NCBI GenBank assembly: GCA_021108375.1
Contig: JAIORA010000037.1
Coordinates: 1 to 64,000, forward strand
DNA: 64,000 nt
From: Anaerohalosphaeraceae bacterium
GTDB taxonomy: Bacteria > Planctomycetota > Phycisphaerae > Sedimentisphaerales > UBA12454
Direction of reading: 5' to 3'
In this document: piece by piece, positions 8,538 to 17,527 of the stretch
Numbering within the stretch: position 1 is the first letter of the stretch
Layout of the letters: the number at the start of each line of letters is the position of its first letter
Position numbers and translations under genes: made by a program
The notes under the pieces: model-generated
Databases searched by the model: none
What the model saw: only the letters and a program-made list of their open reading frames with translations
What the model was told of the DNA's origin: nothing

Positions 8538-8752
8538 TAATAAAATGAAGGGTTTTAATTAACCACGAATGGACACGAATAAACACAAAGTTAAAAACTG
8601 GATACCCGCTTTCGCGGGTATGACAAAGTCTTATGCGAACGGTTGAGACTGCCGCGTCGGCCTAAAGGCCTCCTCGCAATGACAGCCCCCCCCCAAGCAA
8701 GCTTGGGGGCTAAATGAAAAAACAGTATTAAGTTTAGATTGAGATAGAAAAA
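8538..8752. repeat. Dispersed repeats inside the V-ATPase operon
   Basis: The gap between ntpC and ntpG holds 'aaccacgaatggacacgaat', the GATACCCG palindrome at 8601-8623 followed by 'tgacaaag', a 'cggcctaaaggcc' palindrome at about 8658-8671, 'ctcgcaatgaca', and an AGCCCCC...GGGGGCT palindrome with a run of nine C at 8684-8711. No coding sequence is seen. The stems could slow or attenuate transcription within the operon. Confidence 0.8.
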
Positions 8753-9076
8753 ATGGAAGGTAAAGTCGCGGTATTGGGCAATGATGATTTTGTAATGCCG
8801 TTTCGGGCTATGGGCCTTGAGACGTTCGCTGTCGGCATAGAAGCCGAAGCGGTTACAACTGCTGCGGAAAAAATCGTTAAAGAAAAATACGCACTGGTAG
8901 TAGTGGCTGAAAATGTCGCCTCTTTTGCGGAAACAGCTTTTAGCGTGACAAGTACGCAGGCAACGCCCTGTGTTATAGTTGTGCCGTTCACGACAGAATC
9001 GCAGGGTTTCGCGACTGAGAATCTCGGAAAATTGCTGAAATTGGCAACGGGAATAAATATCCTGGATGCCTTATAG
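8753..9076 (+). CDS. ntpG: V-type ATPase subunit F (NtpG)
   Basis: This 107-residue alpha/beta protein starts 'GKVAVLGNDDFVMPFRAMGL', the typical N-terminus of subunit F (called NtpG in E. hirae), which has a Rossmann-like fold and sits on the central shaft with subunit D. 'ALVVVAENVA' is the second beta strand region. The C-terminal helix that touches subunit A or B looks short but present. The gene's position before ntpA supports the assignment. It has no strong ribosome site. Confidence 0.85.
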   Translation: MEGKVAVLGNDDFVMPFRAMGLETFAVGIEAEAVTTAAEKIVKEKYALVVVAENVASFAETAFSVTSTQATPCVIVVPFTTESQGFATENLGKLLKLATGINILDAL

Positions 9077-9143
9077 GCTGCCTTTGGGCAGACAAATAGT
9101 TTTGAGTTTTGAGTTGATTGAAATATAAAACAGGATAGAAATA

Positions 9144-10916
9144 ATGGCAGAAAAAAGACAAGGCACAATAATTAAAGTCGCCGGGCCGGTTGTAAGAGCA
9201 AAAGGTATGGGCGGCGCGAGAATGTATGACGTTGTACGCGTCGGCCAACAAAACCTTATCGGCGAAATCGTTGAGCTGCACGGAGATACGGCAAATATCC
9301 AGGTATATGAAGATACCGTCAGTATCGGGCCGGGCGAACCAGTCGTCAATACCGGCGCACCGCTGAGCGTGGAGCTTGGGCCGGGACTGATAGAGAGTAT
9401 CTACGACGGCATCCAGCGACCGCTCGACCAACTATACAAAGCGCAGGGCGAATATATTCTTCGCGGTAGCCAGTTGCCGGGCCTTAACAGAGAGAAAAAA
9501 TGGCAATTCAATCCCATCATTGAAAACAGCTCGGAAGTTACAGGCGGGCAAATCATCGGCGAGGTACAGGAATCGACCCTGCTGCTGCACAAAATAATGA
9601 TACCCGCAAATCTAAGCGGAAAAATTGATGGTATAAAGCAAGGCGAATTTACCGTAGAAGAAACTGTTGCGGTAGTAACTGACAAAAACGGTAACAGCCA
9701 CGATATAAAACTAATGCAAAAATGGCCTGTACGTCAGGGACGAACGGTACAGCAGAGACTCGCTCCCAACAAACTCCTCCAGACCGGCCAGCGGGTTATC
9801 GATACGTTTTTCCCAATCGCAAAAGGCGGAACTGCGTGCGTGCCGGGACCTTTTGGAACAGGCAAAACCGTTGTTCAGCATCAGTTGGCAAAATGGGTTG
9901 ATGCGGATGTGGTTGTTTATGTGGGCTGCGGCGAACGCGGAAACGAAATGACTGACGTGCTGACAGAATTTCCGGAACTGAAAGACCCGCGAAGCGGCGA
10001 GCCACTGATGAGACGCTCGGTACTTATCGCCAACACTTCCGATATGCCGGTCGCGGCAAGAGAAGCATCAGTTTATACAGGAATTACCATTGCCGAATAC
10101 TTCCGCGATATGGGCTACACCGTAGCAATGATGGCGGACTCGACGAGCAGATGGGCTGAGGCAATGAGAGAAATTTCGACCCGGCTGGAAGAAATGCCCG
10201 CCGAAGAAGGATACCCCGCATACCTGGCGGCAAGAATCGCATCGTTCTACGAACGAGCAGGCAGAGTGGAATGTCTCGGCTCGCCCAAAAGAGAAGGTGC
10301 CCTTTCGATTATCGGAGCGGTAAGCCCTCCGGGTGGCGACCTTTCCGACTCGGTCGTTCAGGCAACGCTGCACGTGGTAAAAGTTTTCTGGTCGCTAATG
10401 GCAAATCTTGCTCAGCAGAGACATTTCCCCGCAATCGACTGGCTTACAAGCTATTCCTTCTATAAACAATACCTGTCCGAAAGCTTCGAGGATAAGGACA
10501 AAGCCAACGATATGGTTAACCTTACCCAGCAGGCGATGGAACTGCTGGAACAGGAAGCTCAACTTGCGGAAATCGTAAGGTTGGTTGGCTCAGAATCAAT
10601 CGGCGCCAAAGACAGAATGACACTCGAAACTACAAAGAGTATTCGCGAAGACTTTCTTCACCAAAACGCTTTCCATAAAGTTGACACCTATACTTCAATC
10701 AATAAGCAGTACGAAATACTAAAAACGATTATGCACTTCCACGAAAAAGGACTTTCAGCGGTAACAGCCGATGCCGACACGAAAGACATATTCAAACTCA
10801 GCGTACGAGAAGAAATTGCCAGGTCGAGTTACGTGCCGGAAGAAGAAATCGAAAAAATTGTCGGTATAAGAAATACAATCGAAGAACAAATTGAGACACT
10901 CAAAGTGGGTGTTTAA
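9144..10916 (+). CDS. ntpA: V-type ATPase catalytic subunit A
   Basis: This 590-residue protein is the nucleotide-hydrolysing subunit of the A3B3 head. The Walker A motif 'GPFGTGKT' is at residues 235-242. 'GCGERGNEM' follows, carrying the catalytic Glu, and '[16 protein letters not shown]' is the Walker B and Arg region. The N-terminal beta-barrel (1-70) and the A-subunit-specific bulge (about 110-190) are present, which separates it from F-type beta subunits. AGGA lies upstream of ATG 9144, and ntpB follows after 17 bases. Confidence 0.97.
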   Translation: MAEKRQGTIIKVAGPVVRAKGMGGARMYDVVRVGQQNLIGEIVELHGDTANIQVYEDTVSIGPGEPVVNTGAPLSVELGPGLIESIYDGIQRPLDQLYKAQGEYILRGSQLPGLNREKKWQFNPIIENSSEVTGGQIIGEVQESTLLLHKIMIPANLSGKIDGIKQGEFTVEETVAVVTDKNGNSHDIKLMQKWPVRQGRTVQQRLAPNKLLQTGQRVIDTFFPIAKGGTACVPGPFGTGKTVVQHQLAKWVDADVVVYVGCGERGNEMTDVLTEFPELKDPRSGEPLMRRSVLIANTSDMPVAAREASVYTGITIAEYFRDMGYTVAMMADSTSRWAEAMREISTRLEEMPAEEGYPAYLAARIASFYERAGRVECLGSPKREGALSIIGAVSPPGGDLSDSVVQATLHVVKVFWSLMANLAQQRHFPAIDWLTSYSFYKQYLSESFEDKDKANDMVNLTQQAMELLEQEAQLAEIVRLVGSESIGAKDRMTLETTKSIREDFLHQNAFHKVDTYTSINKQYEILKTIMHFHEKGLSAVTADADTKDIFKLSVREEIARSSYVPEEEIEKIVGIRNTIEEQIETLKVGV

Positions 10917-10933
10917 AATTCAAGGAGTCTGGA

Positions 10934-12313
10934 ATGCTTAAAGAGTATAAAACAGTATCAAGTATAAGCGGGCCATTGATGGTGGTCGAATCCGTTGATA
11001 ACGCCAAGTACGGCGAAATGGTCGATATCGAAATGGGCAACGGAATAATCAGGCACGGACAGATTCTGCAGGTCGATAATGACAAAGTTCTCGTGCAGGT
11101 CTTTGAAGGAACCGAAGGACTCGATGTTGAATCGAGTACGATAAGACTGTTAAGCAAACCACAGCAGTTAGCGGTTTCGCCGGACATCCTCGGAAGAGTT
11201 TTTACCGGCACAGGCGTTCCGAAAGACGGCGGAGCGGAGATTATCCCCGAAAAAAGGCTCAACATTAACGGCAATCCTATAAACCCGTACAGCAGGGACT
11301 ACCCGAACGAATTTATCCAGACCGGCATTTCAACTATCGATGGTCTTAACCCGCTTGTTCGCGGACAAAAGCTGCCGATATTCAGCGGCTCCGGCCTGCC
11401 GCACGATGAAATCACCGCCCAACTTGCCAGACAGGCTGCTGTGAGAGGAAAAGACGAACAGTTCGCGGTGGTATTTGCTGCGATGGGAATAACATTTGAA
11501 TCGGCACAGTTCTTCATTAACGACCTGACCGAAACCGGTGCCATTGAGCGAGCAGTAATGTTTATCAACCTCGCAAACGACCCGGCTATCGAACGAATCG
11601 CAACACCAAGAGTAGCTCTGACGGCTGCGGAGTATCTGGCATTTAGTATGGATATGCAGGTACTGGTTGTCCTTAACGATATGACAAACTACTGCGAAGC
11701 ACTAAGACAGATTAGTGCGGCGAGAATGGAAGTACCCGGCAGAAGAGGCTATCCGGGTTATCTCTACACCGACCTTGCGACTATTTACGAACGTGCCGGC
11801 AGAATCAAAGGCAAAAAAGGCTCCATCACGATGGTACCGGTTCTGACTATGCCCGAAGACGATAAGACTCACCCCGTGCCGGACCTTACAGGCTATATTA
11901 CCGAAGGACAGATTATTCTTTCGCGTTCACTGCACAGAAAAGCCATCGCCCCGCCGGTAGATGTACTGCCGAGCCTTTCACGTCTGAAAGACAAGGGTAT
12001 CGGCGAAGGTAAAACACGAGAAGACCACGCAGACCTGTACAACCAGCTTTACGCAGCTTATGCAAAGGGCAAGGAAAGTCAGGAGCTTGCGACAATTCTC
12101 GGCGAAGCTGCCCTTTCGGAAGAAGACAAAAAGTATATGACGTTCGCCAATCTGTTTGAGGATAAGTATATTTCGCAGGGCTACTATGAAAACAGAAGCG
12201 TGGAAGAGACGCTCGATTTGGGCTGGGAACTGCTGAGTATGTTTGAAGATTCAGAGCTTAAGAGAATCGATGTCGAACTGATAGAAAAATATATGCCTAA
12301 ATTCAGAAAATAG
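10934..12313 (+). CDS. ntpB: V-type ATPase regulatory subunit B
   Basis: This 459-residue partner of subunit A in the hexameric head has the B-type replacement of the P-loop, '[18 protein letters not shown]', so nucleotide is bound at the interface but not hydrolysed here. '[18 protein letters not shown]' and '[20 protein letters not shown]' are family signatures. The start has AAGGAG seven bases upstream, one of the best ribosome sites in the operon, consistent with the stoichiometric need for A and B. Confidence 0.97.
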   Translation: MLKEYKTVSSISGPLMVVESVDNAKYGEMVDIEMGNGIIRHGQILQVDNDKVLVQVFEGTEGLDVESSTIRLLSKPQQLAVSPDILGRVFTGTGVPKDGGAEIIPEKRLNINGNPINPYSRDYPNEFIQTGISTIDGLNPLVRGQKLPIFSGSGLPHDEITAQLARQAAVRGKDEQFAVVFAAMGITFESAQFFINDLTETGAIERAVMFINLANDPAIERIATPRVALTAAEYLAFSMDMQVLVVLNDMTNYCEALRQISAARMEVPGRRGYPGYLYTDLATIYERAGRIKGKKGSITMVPVLTMPEDDKTHPVPDLTGYITEGQIILSRSLHRKAIAPPVDVLPSLSRLKDKGIGEGKTREDHADLYNQLYAAYAKGKESQELATILGEAALSEEDKKYMTFANLFEDKYISQGYYENRSVEETLDLGWELLSMFEDSELKRIDVELIEKYMPKFRK

Positions 12314-12358
12314 ACATCGTCCCGGCTGGTAGCAAAAAAGTATTTGATAGGAAAAGTT

Positions 12359-12976
12359 ATGCAGCAAAAAATAAATGCGACACGAATGGAACTGCTCCGC
12401 TTGCGGAAGAAGGTAGCCCTTGCACAAAGGGGACACGGACTGCTTAGCCAGAAAAGAGACGAAATTTCCAGACAACTGGTTAACATCGCTCGTGAAATCG
12501 GCCCTTTGAGAAAGAGCGTTGAAAAAGACCTGCTGCAAACATCCAGACGCTTTATGATGGCACGGGCGACAATGGAACCCGAACATATAAGAGCGGCAAT
12601 GGAAGTGCCGACAAAAAAATTCAATCTGGCAATATCTTTCGCGAGTATTATGAGTGTAAAAGTACCTCAAATGACAAAGGCAATAGAGGGTGATATAATC
12701 TGTTACGGCTATGCGACAACCAGCGGCGAACTGGACGCGGCACTTAAGGCACTCGAAAGAGTTTTTGACAAACTCATCGAATTAGCTGAAAAAGAAAAAC
12801 AGGCACAACTGTTAGCGACCGAACTGCAGCTAACGAGACGACGGGTAAATGTGCTTGAACACGTGCTGATACCCGAACTCAAACAGACCATCAGATTCAT
12901 CTACGATAAGCTGGCAGAGGCCGAAAGGGATAATACCAGCAGACTTATGAAGATTACAGACCTGATTAGGGCTTAA
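12359..12976 (+). CDS. ntpD: V-type ATPase central shaft subunit D
   Basis: This 205-residue protein is helical throughout, with long N- and C-terminal helices that form the rotating shaft inside A3B3. 'NATRMELLRLRKKVALAQRGHGLLSQKRD' is the subunit D N-terminal signature and 'RRRVNVLEHVLIPELKQTI' the C-terminal one. ATG 12359 is preferred over the track start at 12344 because AGGA lies upstream at suitable distance. It ends the operon. No clear intrinsic terminator was seen before the next gene. Confidence 0.95.
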   Translation: MQQKINATRMELLRLRKKVALAQRGHGLLSQKRDEISRQLVNIAREIGPLRKSVEKDLLQTSRRFMMARATMEPEHIRAAMEVPTKKFNLAISFASIMSVKVPQMTKAIEGDIICYGYATTSGELDAALKALERVFDKLIELAEKEKQAQLLATELQLTRRRVNVLEHVLIPELKQTIRFIYDKLAEAERDNTSRLMKITDLIRA

Positions 12977-13070
12977 TTAGAAACACATAACGACTTGCCA
13001 AATAAGAGGTTAGTCCTCGATTACCCCTCCATATACAATTTTTAAGCTGTTTTTTATTGCCATTAGTGGG

Positions 13071-13076
13071 TATAAT
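13071..13076 (+). promoter_or_regulatory. -10 element of a probably leaderless promoter
   Basis: A perfect TATAAT lies eight bases before ATG 13085, so a start point six to eight bases downstream falls at about 13082-13084. No good -35 box is visible and there is no Shine-Dalgarno sequence. The transcript would be leaderless or nearly so. Confidence 0.6.
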
Positions 13077-13084
13077 CTGCTCCG

Positions 13085-14971
13085 ATGGCAAACGAAACTC
13101 AGGAAAAACAAACTAAGGCTTCAAAGTCATTTATGACCGTTGGGCCGACCCTGCATTACAGCCACGCCAATGTGCACGGCTGCTATTTTCTTGCGCTGGG
13201 TGTCTATTTTCTAACCGCAATGTTCTGGTCGAAACTGATGGCTGGCGACACACTTTCAATCGGCACGGGGGGACTGTGGCATCTCGATAAATTTATTCTC
13301 AGTCCGCTGAGCATCTTTGAATATCCAATCCACATATTCATAATCGGACTGCTAATAGGCATCTTTATCGTGGTTCCGGTACTGGCAGCTCAGCTTATGA
13401 GTTTCAGATACAGCATTCTGTTCCTGCTCATTTTAGGATTATTCGCAAAGCTTGGCGGCCTGGCAATTTTCACCGCCATAAGTTGCATAGCAGTCGCGTC
13501 CAGACCGCTGAGATTCCGCTCGCGATACATCGCCTTGGTTTCCTCATTTGCGCCGGTGTTTTTATACCTGGGTTTTTCCAGCGGAACAGGACATATCGAG
13601 AGCATACGATGGGCACTGTCGCTGTCGCCGTGGCTCGATGGAGCTGTAAGTGCTGCACTCATCGGTGCTGTCGTGCTGGGCATCGGCCATTTCACAAGGT
13701 ATCGACCCGGGCTCATCTGGAGTACCGCTGCTATCGCTCTGCTCGGTGCTATCATACTGTTCCAGAGCAAAATAAACCTTGCGGAATTGGATTATCAGTT
13801 ATACGTAGCAAAAAATAATCCCGAAACCGTAACCCAGTTTCAGGGCAACAGCATAACAGAATCGCTCGACAGAACATTAAAAAAACGGCAAAGCCACCAG
13901 TACTTCCAGCCGCCGTTCTATCCAAACGAAACCATACCTCTCAGGGCAACTTTGAAAAGGGAAATCGTAAATCGGCTGGCCTACGACCGATGGCCGGAGT
14001 GGATGGATATTTCCAAGGAACTGCGGTATCAAAAAACCAGGCAGATACTTTTGGATAAATATGAAATGTTCATTTCGCCAGAAAAACAATGGTTCAAGCC
14101 AAAATTTCTGCACAACGCAATGCTGAAAAGCAAGGTAAGAATAAAAAGGATGCCAATCGCTCTGTATTACAAGGCACTGCTGAGCGAATTTACGCCGAAT
14201 GTAAATCTGCTTGAGAAAAAAGAAATCCTCTACTTTTACAGCGATTATCCACACAAAGAAAACCTGCCGATATGGCACAGGCTATATTTTGAATACCCCG
14301 ACAGCGTCGAGTCTATTGAAGCACGCTGGCGAAGAGCGATGCACCTGGCAGGAATTGAAAAGTTCTCAATCGCCGATTCGATGATACAGGAAGCTCTGAA
14401 AATGATAAGCCAGGTAACCGACAAAGCTACTTCTGAACAAAGCGACTCAGAGACATTGTTTGTCAAGCCGGCTAAAACCGTTATTACCAATTTTGAAATC
14501 AAAAAAATACGCAGAAAATTATTGTATCTTCGCGAAATAATGTCTCAGGAGAATCTCGGCAAAACTGAAACCAACCATATGCTTTTGGCAAAATTCATAC
14601 TGCTCAACAAGCACGACAGATATTATTCCGAACGGCTGGCAGACCTGCTGGAAAGATGCGAAAAGGACAGCCCGATAAGAGATAATATCCTGCTGGCACA
14701 AACGATGCAGATTCCGGATGCGATACTGAGAGCCGAAAAGCTCGGCCAACTGAGCGAAGAATACAAAAAAACTGATGGCGGAATAAGAGCGAAATTTGAG
14801 CAGGCGAGCCTCAAAGTCTCCATCACAAAAGAACACAATATCAGTGAGCAGGAAAAAGAAAAATTCCTCACAGAAGCCAAAGCAGAGCTGGAACAATTCA
14901 TAACCGACCACGCCAACTGCATTTTTGCCGAAGAAGCCGCCGAAAAGCTCTCCAGCCTCGGTGTCCGATAA
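13085..14971 (+). CDS. Polytopic membrane protein with large soluble C-terminus
   Basis: This 628-residue protein is not recognised. After a short polar N-terminus there are about seven hydrophobic segments between residues 30 and 235 (for example 'CYFLALGVYFLTAMFWSKLMA', 'FIIGLLIGIFIVVPVLAAQL' and 'SAALIGAVVLGIGHF'). The C-terminal 390 residues are helical and soluble, with short repeats reminiscent of TPR-like helices ('DSVESIEARWRRAMHLAGI'). No catalytic motif is visible. It follows the V-ATPase operon by 108 bases but has its own -10 box and probably no leader, so it is a separate unit. It could be an envelope or scaffold protein. Confidence 0.8.
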   Translation: MANETQEKQTKASKSFMTVGPTLHYSHANVHGCYFLALGVYFLTAMFWSKLMAGDTLSIGTGGLWHLDKFILSPLSIFEYPIHIFIIGLLIGIFIVVPVLAAQLMSFRYSILFLLILGLFAKLGGLAIFTAISCIAVASRPLRFRSRYIALVSSFAPVFLYLGFSSGTGHIESIRWALSLSPWLDGAVSAALIGAVVLGIGHFTRYRPGLIWSTAAIALLGAIILFQSKINLAELDYQLYVAKNNPETVTQFQGNSITESLDRTLKKRQSHQYFQPPFYPNETIPLRATLKREIVNRLAYDRWPEWMDISKELRYQKTRQILLDKYEMFISPEKQWFKPKFLHNAMLKSKVRIKRMPIALYYKALLSEFTPNVNLLEKKEILYFYSDYPHKENLPIWHRLYFEYPDSVESIEARWRRAMHLAGIEKFSIADSMIQEALKMISQVTDKATSEQSDSETLFVKPAKTVITNFEIKKIRRKLLYLREIMSQENLGKTETNHMLLAKFILLNKHDRYYSERLADLLERCEKDSPIRDNILLAQTMQIPDAILRAEKLGQLSEEYKKTDGGIRAKFEQASLKVSITKEHNISEQEKEKFLTEAKAELEQFITDHANCIFAEEAAEKLSSLGVR

Positions 14972-14993
14972 AATCGCCGATTTTATGGAAAAA

Positions 14994-15022
14994 TTGACTT
15001 TTCCACGACAATCTGGTACAAT
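14994..15022 (+). promoter_or_regulatory. Sigma-70-type promoter for the GGDEF gene
   Basis: TTGACT at 14994-14999 and TACAAT at 15017-15022 are separated by 17 bases. The start point would be near 15029, leaving a leader of about 36 bases that includes a GAGG ribosome site. Confidence 0.75.
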
Positions 15023-15064
15023 AGTTGCCAAAAGAAATTCATCTCAATAACCCAGAGGATAACG

Positions 15065-16093
15065 ATGCAAAGCAGCATATTGATAAACAGCGGCACCAGG
15101 CAGAATCACAAAATTCTCATCATCGGCCAGGCCGAAGACGCGGTAATAACCGAGGGTCTCCCCGAACAGATACAAATCCAATACTGCGAAAATGTACTCG
15201 ATGCCCTGGCAAAAATAACCACAGAGACATTTGAGCTTATAGCGATTGTGTTAGGCAAGGTTGATGGCAATTTAAAATCTGCCCTGCGAACAATACGCAG
15301 AATCCGACCGGAATCGAGATTGATACTGCTGGCAAAAATGTACCAGGAACCCCACGCCGCCGAGCTGGTAAACTCATTTGTTGATGGCGAAAAAGGACCC
15401 GACGATTATGCCATCTCTCCGGTGAGCTTCACTCTTGGCCAAAACCAAGAAAGCTCCAGCGAAAACGGCAAAGAAATTATTCGCCAAAAACAAAAAATAG
15501 AAATTCTCGAAAAGCTGGTAATGGAAGACGAACTGACGTGTGTAAAAAACAGACGGTTCGCCGCCGAATTTCTGAGGCAAATCATCGAAAGAACAAAAAA
15601 AGAGTCGATACACATAACCGTACTGACTTTTGATATAGATAATTTCAAAGAATACAACGACCGCTACGGCCATCCGGTGGGAGACAGCATTCTCAAACAG
15701 GTTGCTGTGCTTATGCAGAAATGCTGCCGAAAACAGGACGTTATCGCAAGGATTGGAGGCGACGAATTCGCGGTTGTTTTCTGGAGTACGCAAAAAAACG
15801 AACAAACAAAAACAGAAAATCCGCACCTGCAGGATGAAAGAAGAAACCCGCAAAGCCAGCACCCGTCAGAAGCTGAAATAATTTCCGAAAGGTTCAGAAC
15901 TGAACTCAACAAAACAGACCTGCCCGCACTGGGAGCTTATGGCAAAGGCACACTGACAATAAGCGGAGGCCTGGCAAGATTTCCTGATGACGGCGCAACA
16001 GCCCAACAATTGCTGTCTCAGGCGGATTCAGCCCTTATGGATGCCAAAAGAAGTGGAAAAAACAGGGTCTATCTCGTCGGCAGAGAACTATAA
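15065..16093 (+). CDS. Diguanylate cyclase with degenerate receiver-like N-terminus
   Basis: This 342-residue protein makes c-di-GMP from two GTP. Residues 15-120 look like a receiver fold ('KILIIGQAE...' to 'SRLILLAKMYQEP'), but the phospho-acceptor Asp position reads 'VLGKVDG', so normal phosphorylation is doubtful. A short helix leads into the GGDEF domain (about 150-340): 'DELTCVKNRRF', 'DIDNFKEYNDRYGHPVGD', and an intact GGDEF at 231-235. The inhibitory I-site RxxD is present as 'RKQD' at 222-225, five residues before GGDEF, so product feedback is expected. A Gln/Asn/Lys-rich insert of about 25 residues follows the GGDEF strand. The start has GAGG upstream and its own promoter. Confidence 0.92.
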   Translation: MQSSILINSGTRQNHKILIIGQAEDAVITEGLPEQIQIQYCENVLDALAKITTETFELIAIVLGKVDGNLKSALRTIRRIRPESRLILLAKMYQEPHAAELVNSFVDGEKGPDDYAISPVSFTLGQNQESSSENGKEIIRQKQKIEILEKLVMEDELTCVKNRRFAAEFLRQIIERTKKESIHITVLTFDIDNFKEYNDRYGHPVGDSILKQVAVLMQKCCRKQDVIARIGGDEFAVVFWSTQKNEQTKTENPHLQDERRNPQSQHPSEAEIISERFRTELNKTDLPALGAYGKGTLTISGGLARFPDDGATAQQLLSQADSALMDAKRSGKNRVYLVGREL

Positions 16094-16282
16094 TACCAAG
16101 TATGAATAATAAGTACGCATATATGTCATTCCGAGCGAAGTCGAGGAATCTAAAAACGATAGATTTCTCCACTCCATTCGCTTCGCTCATTCCGGTCGAA
16201 ATGACAGCAACCGAGATTGCCACGCTGCAATCGCAATGATGGCGGTACACCTAATAATCGGTATTGATATAACAAAATACTC
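16094..16282. repeat. Long imperfect inverted repeat of the 'tcattccgagcgaag' type
   Basis: From about 16127 to 16206 'gtcattccgagcgaagtcga' is mirrored by 'gcttcgctcattccggtcga' and 'aatgaca', with 'aggaatct' facing 'agatttctcc'. The whole forms a stem of roughly 80 bases. Shorter relatives occur at 30141 ('tcatttcgaccaacgtggag') and 30501 ('tcattgcgagcgcagcgtgg'). It sits between converging genes and may act as a bidirectional stop. No ORF is supported. Confidence 0.65.
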
Positions 16283-16305
16283 AGGGTAGCTCTAATAATT
16301 GCTTT
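16283..16305. repeat. Terminal-repeat fragment matching the MITE-like element
   Basis: The 23-base string starting 'agggtagctctaataattgc' is identical to the left end of the element at 31889. It provides the last codons and the stop of the glycosyltransferase gene on the minus strand. Only one end is present, so it is a solo or degraded copy. Confidence 0.75.
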
Positions 16306-17512
16306 CCCGCTGTACCATAACTATTTCAGTCGGACTGACAAGCCTGTATTTGATTCCCCGCCAGATTATTGTCCTGCCTATTGCCGAGGAAATTATGCAG
16401 ATGAAAAGAATCAATGCGCAAAAAGGATTTCCGAATATATCCAGCAATGCCACGGCCCTCATTTTCTCGACATCAGCAACAAGAATTTTAGCAATCATTC
16501 TCTGTCTCAAAACCGCCCGAAATACCTGACTGCCGTAAAATACTGCCGCAGCCAATGCAAAAATATACCAGAGGCCAACCCCCGCAAAAGCTGAAACAAC
16601 TGCCGCCGCTCCAATACCCCAAAAGCCAAGCAGAGAGTAAGAACTTCCGAAAAGCCCAAACCACCACGCACCCGGAGTTGTTATACGGGTAATCAGAAAT
16701 TGCCTTCTGGCAAATTCAAAAAACTGTCCCCAACTCATCTGTTCATAAGAAGCTACGAAGCAGGCCGGAACAAAAGCCACTTTCAACTTTGCCTGTTTCG
16801 CTGCCCTGCTTATTGTCAAATCGTCGCTGATGGCCCGTGTCCATATTTGCGGGATATTGAGCATCTCGAAAACAGCAACCCGAACAGCCATAGACCCACC
16901 CCAAGCCTGGTTGAATCGGCTGACACCGAGGTTCTGAGCCACTTTAGCGTTAACCGCCGACAAAACCAATGTCGCGAGATTGTTCTTTGTCGGAACGTAC
17001 CACCTGTAGCCGCTGGCAACGCCGCACTTGGACTTACGCAGCGGATAAACAATATGACTCAGCCAATCGCAGCGAAGGCACGCATCAGAATCAGCGAAAG
17101 CCAACACCTCGACATCATCGGAAATATGGCGGTAAGCGTAAAGCAAATTGTGCAATTTTTGACTGCCCGTCTCAGCAAGACCAGCCACCAGAACGCGAAC
17201 ATCAAAAGCCTTTGTCTCCGATTCGAACTTTTCTTTTAATCGGCAAAGCTCTTCATAAGCGGGGTCTTCCTGACTTTCGGTAACAAAAATTATTTCGTAA
17301 CCGTCGTAGTCAAGCCCGTAAAACGAAGCGATATTCTTTTCAAATTCGGTATCGAGACCCTTGCATGGAATAATCAGCGCCGCCTTTGGGCGATACAGCA
17401 GTCGCTCCTTGGACGATTTCTGAAGCACATAACGATAGTTACGCCGAATATGCAGAACGAAAAGAAGTTGAAAGATTACCGCGGTAATCACCAAAATATA
17501 CAAAATAAGCAT
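16292..17512 (-). CDS. Family 2 glycosyltransferase, membrane-bound, ceramide-glucosyltransferase-like
   Basis: This 406-residue membrane enzyme should transfer a sugar from a nucleotide donor to a lipid or surface acceptor. It has an N-terminal helix (1-20), a GT-A domain starting 'ALIIPCKGLD', a metal-binding 'FADSDA' (about residue 139), 'AISDDLTIS' as the general-base region, and 'EFARRQFLITR' in place of the (Q/R)xxRW motif. Three to four C-terminal hydrophobic segments follow. This layout matches ceramide glucosyltransferase and HpnI-type proteins, but the acceptor is unknown. It is the third gene of a kinase-phosphatase operon, 15 bases after the phosphatase. Its last residues (SNY) and stop lie in a repeat shared with a MITE-like element. 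Confidence 0.85.
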   Translation of the reverse strand: MLILYILVITAVIFQLLFVLHIRRNYRYVLQKSSKERLLYRPKAALIIPCKGLDTEFEKNIASFYGLDYDGYEIIFVTESQEDPAYEELCRLKEKFESETKAFDVRVLVAGLAETGSQKLHNLLYAYRHISDDVEVLAFADSDACLRCDWLSHIVYPLRKSKCGVASGYRWYVPTKNNLATLVLSAVNAKVAQNLGVSRFNQAWGGSMAVRVAVFEMLNIPQIWTRAISDDLTISRAAKQAKLKVAFVPACFVASYEQMSWGQFFEFARRQFLITRITTPGAWWFGLFGSSYSLLGFWGIGAAAVVSAFAGVGLWYIFALAAAVFYGSQVFRAVLRQRMIAKILVADVEKMRAVALLDIFGNPFCALILFICIISSAIGRTIIWRGIKYRLVSPTEIVMVQRESNY

Positions 17513-17527
17513 TTTTACCTTACCCCC

